DNA of 7,424 bases from NCBI GenBank assembly GCA_017445525.1, contig JAFSTZ010000362.1:1-7424 (forward strand). Reading direction: 5' to 3'. The position numbers and the translations under genes were made by a program. The notes beneath the pieces were generated by a model that was given only the letters and a program-made list of their open reading frames with translations, ran no database searches and was not told the origin of the DNA. The stretch comes from Eubacterium sp. GTDB lineage: Bacteria > Bacillota > Clostridia > Lachnospirales > Lachnospiraceae. Below, piece after piece: positions 1 through 5,739 of this stretch; position 1 is the stretch's first letter, and the number at the start of each line of letters is the position of its first letter.

Positions 1-866
1 CAGCCGAGGGATTTGCCGATCCTTTTATTGAACCCCGCCAGCGTCTTCCCCGGCCCGATCTCATAAAAGGTATCCACCCCGTCAGCCACCATCGCCTCGA
101 CACACTGCTGCCACTTTACGGAGTTGGACAGCTGCCTTACCAACAGAGGCTTGATCTCAGCCGGATCAGTCACATATCCACCGGTCACATTCGCAACATA
201 CGGAAATCTCATCTCACCGATATCCACCGAAGCAAGCTCTTTCTCCAGCTTGTCACCCGCACCCTTAAGCAGCGTGGAGTGGAAGGGACCACTTACGTTC
301 AAAAGCTTGGCTCTCTTCGCGCCGGCCTTCTCTATCTTCTCAGCCGCTTCCTTTACATGCTCGGTCTCACCCGAGATCACGATCTGCCCCGGACAGTTGT
401 AGTTAGCGATCTGAACATCATCGTAATCCTTCAGTATCTCCTCGATCGCAGGTGCCTCAAGCCCCAGTATGGCAGCCATACCGCCCTCTCCTGCAGGGAC
501 CTCCTCCTGCATATAGATACCGCGTTTTCTCACAAGCTTTGCCGCATCTATCGCATCCAGCGCACCGTTTGCGACCAGAGCACAGTACTCACCGAGGCTC
601 AATCCCCCGGCAACATCACAGCTTCCGCCCCTGCGCTCTATCTCCTTCAACATCGCTACACTCGTAGTCAACAGACACACCTGCGTAAACTCCGTGATAT
701 TTATATCATTATTCTCCTCAAAGCACAGAGCCTTTAAGTCCAGACCGACCGCTTCGCTCGCCTTGTCAAACATCTCCCTTGCGACCTCGGACTGTTCATA
801 AACATCCTTACCCATGCCGACTTCCTGGGCGCCCTGCCCCGGGAATATAAATGCTGTCTTACCCAT
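1..866 (-). CDS. fabD: Malonyl-CoA:ACP transacylase, C-terminus cut by window edge
   Basis: Transfers malonyl from CoA to acyl carrier protein, supplying the extender unit for type II fatty-acid synthesis in the cytoplasm. The reading frame runs 288 codons from the ATG at 866 to the window edge; the family is usually about 310 residues, so roughly the last 20-25 are missing. Visible motifs: N-terminal FPGQGAQ (residues 8-14; Gln11 oxyanion region), the nucleophile elbow GLSLGEY with Ser90, Arg115 (equivalent to the malonate-carboxylate-binding Arg), GPFHS with catalytic His196, and Gln245 in the QLSNSVKW segment. The elbow has Leu in place of the common His (GHSLGE); I recall this variant from related clostridial FabDs. 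The start is supported by AGGTGAG seven bases upstream. acpP lies upstream on the same strand, 169 bp away, so the two are probably co-transcribed with attenuation between them. Family knowledge supplies the function; motifs and order are seen directly. Confidence 0.95.
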   Translation of the reverse strand, partial: MGKTAFIFPGQGAQEVGMGKDVYEQSEVAREMFDKASEAVGLDLKALCFEENNDINITEFTQVCLLTTSVAMLKEIERRGGSCDVAGGLSLGEYCALVANGALDAIDAAKLVRKRGIYMQEEVPAGEGGMAAILGLEAPAIEEILKDYDDVQIANYNCPGQIVISGETEHVKEAAEKIEKAGAKRAKLLNVSGPFHSTLLKGAGDKLEKELASVDIGEMRFPYVANVTGGYVTDPAEIKPLLVRQLSNSVKWQQCVEAMVADGVDTFYEIGPGKTLAGFNKRIGKSLG

Positions 867-887
867 AATCCATCTCACCTCTACTGC

Positions 888-921
888 AAAAATCGAGTAG
901 GGGATTTATCCGCCCTACTCG
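888..921 (-). terminator. Hairpin plus U-tract between acpP and fabD (attenuator-like)
   Basis: Perfect 9-bp inverted repeat, CGAGTAGGG at 894-902 against CCCTACTCG at 913-921, with a 10-nt loop. Read on the minus strand it is followed by A and then five T (888-892), the shape of a short intrinsic terminator. It sits only a few bases upstream of the fabD ribosome site (AGGTGAG, about 874-880), inside what would be an acpP-fabD transcript. It could be a partial terminator lowering fabD relative to the much more abundant ACP, or an RNA processing/stability hairpin. The structure is seen; the role is inferred. Confidence 0.55.
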
Positions 922-981
922 TGTGCGGACTGCGTGCTGCAAAGCAACTGAATATACCTCACAGCCCTATACATAAACACA

Positions 982-1014
982 ACGACACCGGATACACTAC
1001 ATACCCGGTGTCGT
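982..1014 (-). terminator. 10-bp inverted repeat just downstream of acpP
   Basis: ACGACACCGG (982-991) pairs perfectly with CCGGTGTCGT (1005-1014) around a 13-nt loop, starting 22 bp after the acpP stop codon on the minus strand. The downstream minus-strand sequence is T-rich but interrupted (TGTGTTTATG), so it is a weak intrinsic terminator at best. A 3'-end stabilising hairpin for a short, abundant acpP mRNA is equally plausible. Confidence 0.45.
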
Positions 1015-1035
1015 CTATGTTAACTTTTAATATTC

Positions 1036-1269
1036 TTAGGCCTCAATGCCCTTATCCTTAAGGAAGTTGATAACGTCACCGACTGTAGCGATATTCTCAA
1101 GATCGTCCGTCGGGATCTCTACATCATACTCCTCCTCAAGAGCCATGATCAGCTCATAAAGATCAAGTGAATCAGCTCCCAGATCATCTTTGAAGTTTGA
1201 ACTCTCAGTGATGCTGTCAGCATCAACGCTCAGCTGGTCAGCAATAAGTTCCTGCATTTTCTCTAACAT
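1036..1269 (-). CDS. acpP: Acyl carrier protein
   Basis: A 77-residue acidic four-helix acyl carrier protein that carries growing acyl chains of type II fatty-acid synthesis on a phosphopantetheine arm. The modification site is the DSL motif, with Ser34 as attachment residue (context [10 protein letters not shown]). Helix II continues as a conserved acidic face ([15 protein letters not shown]) that docks FabD and the ketosynthases. Length is typical (75-85 residues). A longer in-frame ATG exists at 1305, but the ATG at 1269 is chosen because AGGAG lies eight bases before it and the protein then begins with the usual MLEKMQELI; the longer version would start upstream of that ribosome site. fabD follows on the same strand, a common acpP/fabD arrangement. 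Transcription probably starts from the promoter at 1346-1374. Confidence 0.97.
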   Translation of the reverse strand: MLEKMQELIADQLSVDADSITESSNFKDDLGADSLDLYELIMALEEEYDVEIPTDDLENIATVGDVINFLKDKGIEA

Positions 1270-1295
1270 AGTGCAATCTCCTTTTTCTAATATTT

Positions 1296-1316
1296 CCGAT
1301 ATCACACGGGTATCGG
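1296..1316 (-). other. Small inverted repeat in the acpP leader
   Basis: CCGATA (1296-1301) and TATCGG (1311-1316) form a 6-bp stem with a 9-nt loop in the predicted acpP 5' leader, just upstream of the AGGAG ribosome site. It may be a leader hairpin or an operator half-site pair. It is short enough to be chance. Confidence 0.25.
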
Positions 1317-1345
1317 CAGTCTCTACCTAAAAACAAATCACTCAC

Positions 1346-1374
1346 ATTCTATACCATAACACCTTTTACGTCAA
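1346..1374 (-). promoter_or_regulatory. Sigma-A promoter for acpP(-fabD)
   Basis: On the minus strand, TTGACG (-35, 1369-1374) and TAGAAT (-10, 1346-1351) are separated by exactly 17 bp. The predicted start near 1338 gives a leader of about 70 nt before the acpP ATG. AT-rich sequence directly upstream of the -35 (from 1375) could serve as an UP element. No other good promoter was seen between acpP and the divergent htpG. Confidence 0.75.
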
Positions 1375-1379
1375 GAGAA

Positions 1380-1411
1380 ATTTATAAAAAAGTTGTTATT
1401 CCTTTATAAAT
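1380..1411. repeat. AT-rich inverted repeat upstream of acpP promoter
   Basis: ATTTATAAA (1380-1388) and TTTATAAAT (1403-1411) are perfect reverse complements, 14 bp apart, just upstream of the acpP -35. They could be an operator for a lipid-gene regulator. They do not match the FapR or FabT sites I remember, and AT-rich DNA makes chance pairing likely. Confidence 0.3.
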
Positions 1412-1434
1412 CCCGGTTAAACTGCCATATTTAT

Positions 1435-1456
1435 CATTTATACGGAGCATTTATAC
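1435..1456. repeat. Two direct copies of CATTTATAC
   Basis: CATTTATAC occurs at 1435-1443 and again at 1448-1456 with GGAG between, a 13-bp period. The pair lies about 20 bp upstream of the CIRCE element in the acpP/htpG divergent region. A protein-binding role is possible but unsupported beyond the repetition. Confidence 0.3.
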
Positions 1457-1477
1457 AGAAAAATGATACGGTATTTG

Positions 1478-1504
1478 TTAGCACTCGCTGAAATTGAGTG
1501 CTAA
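1478..1504 (+). promoter_or_regulatory. CIRCE element (HrcA operator)
   Basis: TTAGCACTC, nine bases, then GAGTGCTAA: an exact match to the CIRCE consensus (9-bp arms, 9-bp spacer) bound by the heat-shock repressor HrcA, which normally controls groESL and the dnaK operon. Here it stands before htpG. It lies upstream of the best -35 hexamer (7 bp gap), not between transcription start and start codon as is more usual, so HrcA would sit at about -69 to -43. Confidence 0.95.
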
Positions 1505-1511
1505 AAAGTTC

Positions 1512-1540
1512 TTGACATTGACTCATTTTGGGTTTATTAT
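1512..1540 (+). promoter_or_regulatory. Sigma-A promoter for htpG
   Basis: Perfect TTGACA (1512-1517), 17-bp spacer, TATTAT (1535-1540). The predicted start near 1547 gives a leader of about 35 nt before the htpG ATG. The promoter lies immediately downstream of the CIRCE element, consistent with heat-shock control by HrcA. Confidence 0.85.
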
Positions 1541-1581
1541 GTTATTTATCCAAAAGAAATACACTTAGGAGGTGCTACATC

Positions 1582-3753
1582 ATGACAAATGAACAGGGCA
1601 ATCTTGCCATAAACTCGGAAAACATCTTTCCTATCATCAAAAAATGGCTCTACTCAGACCATGATATTTTTATACGAGAGGTTATATCAAACGCCTCTGA
1701 TGCCATCACAAAGCTGAAAAAGCTTGACATGATCGGTGAAGCCAAGTTGGCTGATGACTACAAGCCGCGTATCGACGTTGAGGTGAACCCTGAGGACAAA
1801 ACCTTAACCATCACGGACAACGGTCTCGGCATGACAGCCGACGAGGTTAAGGAGTACATCAACCAGATCGCTTTTTCAGGAGCGGCTGATTTCCTTGAGA
1901 AATATAAAGACAAAACAAATGACGAGCAGATCATCGGCCACTTCGGTCTCGGCTTCTACTCAGTATTTATGGTAGCTGACTCTGCCGAGATCCATACTCT
2001 TTCTTATAAAGAAGGGGCTGAGGCAGTTCACTGGGAGAGCGACGGCGGTCTGACCTTCGAGCTTTCCGGCAGCGACAAGGCGGAAGTCGGTACGACCATC
2101 ATCCTCCATCTGAACGAGGACAGCTATGAGTTCGCTAACGAATACCGCGTACGTGAGGTTCTGGAGAAATACTGCTCATTTATGCCGGTAGAGATATTCC
2201 TGACAAAGGCAAATGCAGAGCCGGAGTATCAGACGATAAAAGCCGATGAAGTTCTCGAGTCTGATGAGGTCGTAGAGGAGTTCGAGGAGGAGGAAACCGA
2301 TTGGTCCTCCATGGATGACGAGGAAGAAGATTCCGATGAGTCCGACGATGACAAAAAGAAAAAGAAGAAAAAAGAGCCCAAGAAGAAAAAGGTAAAGAAG
2401 GCAAAGATCATCAAGCGTGAGGTCTCTGTATCTGACACTAACCCTCTGTGGGCAAAGCATCCGAATGAGTGCACCGACGAGGACTACAAGACTTTTTACC
2501 GCAAGGTATTCAACGACTACAAGGAGCCTCTGTTCTGGATCCACCTGAACATGGACTACCCGTTCAACCTCAAAGGTATCCTGTACTTCCCGAAAGTAAA
2601 CATCGAGTACGAGAACCTGGAGGGCGTGATCAAGCTGTATAACAACCAGGTATTTATCGCGGATAACATAAAGGAGGTCATCCCTGAGTTCCTTCTCCTG
2701 TTGAAGGGGGTTATCGACTGTCCTGATCTGCCGCTGAATGTCAGCCGTTCCGCACTTCAGAACGACGGATTTGTCAAAAAGATTTCCGACTACATCACCA
2801 AGAAGGTTGCTGACAAGCTCTCCGGTATGTGCAAGACAGACCGTGAAAACTATGAGAAATACTGGGACGATATCTCCCCGTTTATCAAGTTCGGTTGCCT
2901 GAAGGATGACAAGTTCCGTGAGAAGATCCGTGAGTATGTACTGTTCAAGGATCTCGATGAGAAATACTCCACTCTCTCCGAGTACCTGGAGAATGTTGAG
3001 CCTGACAAGACCACAGACGATGCAGCCACCACAGATGAAAACGGCGACGAAGTTCTGGCAGATGTAGTAGACGAGGACGGCAACCCGGTAGACGACTCCT
3101 CAAAGGACGGAGATGCCGCTACAGATACAGAAAAAGAGAAACCTAAAAAGACTGTATACTATGTAACTGACCTTCAGCAGCAGAGCCAGTACGTAAACCT
3201 CTTCCGTGAGCAGGGTATGAATGCCGTAGTCCTGCCCGACACCATCGACCAGCCGTTTATCTCATCTCTTGAAACACGTGACGAGGACGGAGTTCGTTTC
3301 CAGAGGATCGACGCTGATCTGACCGAGTCGATGACCGATGACAGCGACGGTGAAGACTTGTCAAAAGAGCAGGAAGAGCTGACTGCTCTCTTCCACGATG
3401 CGCTCGGTGATGACAAACTGGAGATTAAGGTTGAGAAGTTGAAAAATGAGGAGGTCTCCTCGATGATCACTCTCTCAGAGGAAACCAGACGTATGCAGGA
3501 TATGATGAAGATGTACTCCATGAATGGTATGGGCATGGATCTCGGTATGGACACCATGGGACAGACCCTGATCCTGAACGCAAACAACGAGCTTGTCAAG
3601 TACGTCATGGCAAACAAAAAGGGCGATAACACCCCGATGTTCTGCAAACAGCTGTATGACCTGGCACTGATCGCACATCAGCCGCTGTCACCCGAGAAGA
3701 TGACGGAGTTCATCAAGAGGAGCAATCAGATCATGCTGGAGTTGACAAAATAA
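1582..3753 (+). CDS. htpG: Hsp90 chaperone HtpG with two charged insertions
   Basis: An ATP-driven cytosolic dimeric chaperone of the Hsp90/GHKL family, 723 residues. The N-terminal ATPase domain (about 1-215) has catalytic Glu33 and Asn37 in FIREVISNASDA, Asp79 in ITDNGLGM, and the glycine-rich lid GHFGLGFYSVFMV (119-131). The middle domain (about 286-585) carries the PLNVSRS loop with Arg389. The C-terminal dimerisation domain ends ELTK, with no MEEVD. Two features depart from bacterial norms, where HtpG is usually 620-640 residues. Residues 226-280 are an acidic-then-lysine-rich linker. Residues 473-523 form a second acidic insert just before the VYYVTD strand. The ATG at 1582 is chosen because TAGGAGGTG lies seven bases upstream; an in-frame TTG at 1528 would lie inside the promoter. 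CIRCE and a strong promoter precede the gene. A strong terminator (3891-3950) follows. Confidence 0.97.
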   Translation: MTNEQGNLAINSENIFPIIKKWLYSDHDIFIREVISNASDAITKLKKLDMIGEAKLADDYKPRIDVEVNPEDKTLTITDNGLGMTADEVKEYINQIAFSGAADFLEKYKDKTNDEQIIGHFGLGFYSVFMVADSAEIHTLSYKEGAEAVHWESDGGLTFELSGSDKAEVGTTIILHLNEDSYEFANEYRVREVLEKYCSFMPVEIFLTKANAEPEYQTIKADEVLESDEVVEEFEEEETDWSSMDDEEEDSDESDDDKKKKKKKEPKKKKVKKAKIIKREVSVSDTNPLWAKHPNECTDEDYKTFYRKVFNDYKEPLFWIHLNMDYPFNLKGILYFPKVNIEYENLEGVIKLYNNQVFIADNIKEVIPEFLLLLKGVIDCPDLPLNVSRSALQNDGFVKKISDYITKKVADKLSGMCKTDRENYEKYWDDISPFIKFGCLKDDKFREKIREYVLFKDLDEKYSTLSEYLENVEPDKTTDDAATTDENGDEVLADVVDEDGNPVDDSSKDGDAATDTEKEKPKKTVYYVTDLQQQSQYVNLFREQGMNAVVLPDTIDQPFISSLETRDEDGVRFQRIDADLTESMTDDSDGEDLSKEQEELTALFHDALGDDKLEIKVEKLKNEEVSSMITLSEETRRMQDMMKMYSMNGMGMDLGMDTMGQTLILNANNELVKYVMANKKGDNTPMFCKQLYDLALIAHQPLSPEKMTEFIKRSNQIMLELTK

Positions 3754-3789
3754 GCTAATTACACTAATGGTCAGCCAAGATGCTATGCG

Positions 3790-3878
3790 TGCAGACCATG
3801 CTTCTTCGGGATTCTCGCATGCTCTCTGTGCATGCTTTCGCCCCTTCGGGGCTGAATCCCTCATGTACATGGCCTGCA
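3790..3878 (+). other. Predicted three-way-junction fold in the htpG 3' region
   Basis: Nested pairing: outer stem TGCAG/CCATG (3790-3800) with CATGG/CTGCA (3868-3878), one A-C mismatch; symmetric 7-by-7 internal loop; stem GGGATTC (3808-3814) with GAATCCC (3854-3860). Inside this lie two side hairpins: GCATGC (3817-3822) with GCATGC (3830-3835), loop of 7; and GCCCC (3840-3844) with GGGGC (3848-3852), loop UUC. About 28 base pairs in 89 nt is far beyond a simple terminator. It would be transcribed as part of the htpG 3' untranslated region. I do not recognise it as a known RNA class. Confidence 0.5.
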
Positions 3879-3890
3879 GCCTTCGGCTAC

Positions 3891-3950
3891 GAGATAAACA
3901 AAAAGCACATGTTTGAGAGTAAACTCTCACCATGTGCTTTTATTTATCTC
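3891..3950. terminator. Strong bidirectional terminator between htpG and tRNA-Thr
   Basis: Core stem AAAAGCACATG (3901-3911) with CATGTGCTTTT (3931-3941), topped by TGAGAG (3914-3919) and CTCTCA (3924-3929) around a TAAA loop. It is extended below by GAGATAAA (3891-3898) with TTTATCTC (3943-3950): about 25 bp in all with small internal loops. The T-rich flanks (TTTTATTTATC on plus, TTTTTGTTTATC on minus) allow termination of htpG from the left and of tRNA-Thr from the right. Confidence 0.88.
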
Positions 3951-3976
3951 TGCCGCATAGCATCTCCTAATGCTCA

Positions 3977-4049
3977 AGCTCCGAATGGGACTTGAACCCA
4001 CGACCTACGCATTACGAGTGCGTCGCTCTACCAACTGAGCTATCGAAGC
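3977..4049 (-). tRNA. tRNA-Thr, anticodon CGU
   Basis: A 73-nt cloverleaf. Acceptor GCTTCGA (4043-4049) pairs with TCGGAGC (3978-3984) with one G-U; D arm GCTC/GAGC with loop AGTTGGTA; anticodon stem ACGCA/TGCGT enclosing loop CTCGTAA; variable loop AGGTC; T arm GTGGG/CCCAT with loop TTCAAGT. The anticodon CGT (plus-strand ACG at 4014-4016) reads the threonine codon ACG. The discriminator is U and no 3' CCA is encoded, so CCA must be added after transcription. The gene has its own promoter (4060-4088) and is followed by the terminator at 3891-3950. Confidence 0.96.
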
Positions 4050-4059
4050 ATCGCTTGCT

Positions 4060-4088
4060 ATGATAACACAAGCTTTTATTTTTTGCAA
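4060..4088 (-). promoter_or_regulatory. Sigma-A promoter for tRNA-Thr
   Basis: On the minus strand TTGCAA (4083-4088), 17-bp spacer, TATCAT (4060-4065), placing the start a few bases before the mature tRNA 5' end (4049). The 62-bp gap between the ABC-F stop and the tRNA shows no convincing terminator, so read-through from the ABC-F gene may also contribute. A 6-bp inverted repeat (GCTTGC 4053-4058, GCAAGC 4085-4090) brackets the promoter. Confidence 0.7.
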
Positions 4089-4111
4089 GCATTTTTTTAT
4101 TGCATACTAAA

Positions 4112-5722
4112 TCAAGCGAGCGCCTGTCTCTTTCTGGCCATCTCATCACTGTCCAGGTACTCGTCGTACGTAGTAACCTTGTCTATCATGCCGTTTGGCG
4201 TAAACTCGATGATACGATTGGCGATAGTCTGGATAAACTGGTGATCCTGCGAAGTAAAGAGCACCACGCCCGGGAACTTGATCAAACCGTTGTTCAGCGA
4301 AGTGATCGACTCCATATCAAGATGGTTGGTCGGCTCATCCATCAGCAGAATGTTTGATCCGAGCATCATCATCTTTGACAGCATGACGCGCACCTTCTCT
4401 CCTCCCGAGAGGACATTCACCTTCTTGAGCCCGTCATCCCCCTTGAACAGCATCCTTCCGAGGAAGCCACGCACATAAGTTGCATCCTTCTCCGGGGAGA
4501 AAGGCATCAGCCAGTCAACTATCGTATCATTTGAGTCAAAGTAAGCCGTGTTATCCTTTGGGAAGTACGACTGAGAAGTCGTGATCCCCCATTTATAATC
4601 ACCTGCATCCGGCTCCATCTCACCGCTGAGTATCTGAAACAGAGTCGTAGCGGCGATACCGTACGATCCGACAAATGCGATCTTGTCATCATGTCCCAAC
4701 GTAAATGACACGTTATCGAGAACCTTCTCGCCATCAACCGTCTTGGTCAACCCCTCGACGGTCAGAACCTCATTGCCGATCTCACGCTCAGGCTTGAAAT
4801 CAATATAAGGATACTTCCTGCTTGAAGGACGCAGTGTATCGAGCTCGATCTTCTCCAAAGCACGCTTACGCGAAGTCGCCTGTTTGGACTTGGATGCATT
4901 GGCCGAGAACCTCTGGATAAACTCCTGCAACTCCTTGATCTTCTCTTCCTTTTTCTTGTTTGCTTCCTTCATCTGACGGATCATCAGCTGTGAAGACTCA
5001 TACCAGAAATCATAGTTTCCCGCATATATCTGCATCTTTCCATAGTCGAGATCCACTGTATGAGTACATACCTTGTTCAGGAAATAACGGTCATGCGAAA
5101 CCACGATGATGGTATTCTCAAAGTCGATCAAAAAATCCTCCAGCCATCTGATAGAGTCAAGATCGAGATGGTTCGTGGGCTCGTCGAGAAGCAGGATATC
5201 CGGATTGCCGAAGAGAGCTCTCGCAAGCAAAACCTTCACTTTGTCATTGTCAGCCAGCTCACTCACTTTCTTGTCATGCAGCTCCGTATCGATACCAAGA
5301 CCGTTTAAAAGTGTAGCTGCATCAGCCTCAGCCTCCCAACCGTTCATGGCAGCAAAGTCGGCCTCCAGCTCGCTCGCCCTGATACCGTCCTCGTCAGAGA
5401 AATCCGGTTTGGCATATATGGCATCCTTTTCCTTCATGATATCAAAAAGTTTTTGGTTGCCTGCGATGACAGTATCCAAAACCACGTCTTCATCGTACTT
5501 AAAGTGATCCTGCTCGAGAACGGACATCCTCTCTCCCGCTCCCATGGAGATATCACCTGTTGTAGGCTCAAGCTCGCCCGACAGTATTTTTAAAAATGTT
5601 GACTTGCCCGCACCGTTGGCACCTATGATACCGTAGCAGTTACCTTCCGTAAACTTTATATTAACCTCTTCAAAGAGCGCTTTTTTACCAAATCGAAGAG
5701 AAATGTTGCTTGCTTGGATCAT
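4112..5722 (-). CDS. ABC-F family ATPase (YbiT/YkpA-like) with one degenerate ATP site
   Basis: A soluble protein of 536 residues with two tandem nucleotide-binding domains and no membrane segments, as in the ribosome-associated ABC-F translation factors. Domain 1: Walker A GANGAGKST (34-42), arm region about 88-150, Walker B LLLDEPTNHLD (Asp180, Glu181), H-switch SHDRYF (His210). A charged, probably helical inter-domain linker spans about 243-310 (ABC_tran_Xtn type). Domain 2: Walker B LLMDEPTNHLD (Glu463) and an intact LSGGE signature (438-442). Departures: domain 1's signature reads LADND (156-160) instead of LSGGQ; domain 2's Walker A reads GSYGIAATT (352-360) without the lysine; and domain 2's switch is SQD (Gln492). 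The ATG at 5722 is chosen for AAGGAGG just upstream; the GTG at 5743 lies before that site. The target (ribosome E site) is family knowledge; the exact role is unknown. tRNA-Thr follows on the same strand. Confidence 0.94.
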   Translation of the reverse strand: MIQASNISLRFGKKALFEEVNIKFTEGNCYGIIGANGAGKSTFLKILSGELEPTTGDISMGAGERMSVLEQDHFKYDEDVVLDTVIAGNQKLFDIMKEKDAIYAKPDFSDEDGIRASELEADFAAMNGWEAEADAATLLNGLGIDTELHDKKVSELADNDKVKVLLARALFGNPDILLLDEPTNHLDLDSIRWLEDFLIDFENTIIVVSHDRYFLNKVCTHTVDLDYGKMQIYAGNYDFWYESSQLMIRQMKEANKKKEEKIKELQEFIQRFSANASKSKQATSRKRALEKIELDTLRPSSRKYPYIDFKPEREIGNEVLTVEGLTKTVDGEKVLDNVSFTLGHDDKIAFVGSYGIAATTLFQILSGEMEPDAGDYKWGITTSQSYFPKDNTAYFDSNDTIVDWLMPFSPEKDATYVRGFLGRMLFKGDDGLKKVNVLSGGEKVRVMLSKMMMLGSNILLMDEPTNHLDMESITSLNNGLIKFPGVVLFTSQDHQFIQTIANRIIEFTPNGMIDKVTTYDEYLDSDEMARKRQALA

Positions 5723-5739
5723 CTTATCCTCCTTTTTTA

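Larger units (their letters stand above)
3778..3965. repeat. 188-bp element bounded by 12-bp perfect inverted repeats
   Basis: AGATGCTATGCG (3778-3789) and CGCATAGCATCT (3954-3965) are exact reverse complements bounding a 188-bp stretch that is almost entirely self-complementary inside: a branched fold (3790-3878), a small UUC-loop hairpin (AGCC 3878-3881 with GGCT 3885-3888), and the long terminator hairpin (3891-3950). CTAATG occurs just outside on each side (3764-3769 and 3967-3972), but at unequal distances (8 bp and 1 bp), so it is only weak evidence for a target duplication. It codes for nothing recognisable. It may be a MITE-like or other interspersed palindromic repeat lodged between htpG and tRNA-Thr, or a structured RNA 3' region. 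The repeats are seen; the origin is inferred. Confidence 0.6.

Noticed and set aside
279..737. Plus-strand open frames opposite fabD
   Set aside because: The minus strand encodes an unmistakable FabD with all catalytic motifs; the plus frames have no ribosome site or recognisable domain.
1528..1581. N-terminal extension of HtpG from a TTG
   Set aside because: It overlaps the -10 and the predicted start site and lies before the AGGAGG; HtpG homology begins after the ATG at 1582.
2350..2400. A-rich tract as a programmed frameshift site in htpG
   Set aside because: In the reading frame the tract does not give the canonical A AAA AAG slippery heptamer, and the frame continues correctly into the middle domain, so no frameshift is needed.
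2176..2544. Several minus-strand open frames across the HtpG charged linker
   Set aside because: They are the complement of the Glu/Lys-rich codons, giving runs of Phe/Leu or Ser; no ribosome site or domain supports them.
3964..3972. CTAATG flanks as a definite target-site duplication
   Set aside because: The two copies are at different distances from the inverted repeats and only six bases long, so chance is a fair explanation; kept only as a weak hint.
3780..3995. Short plus-strand frame after htpG
   Set aside because: It covers stacked inverted repeats, a terminator and part of the tRNA; no coding character.
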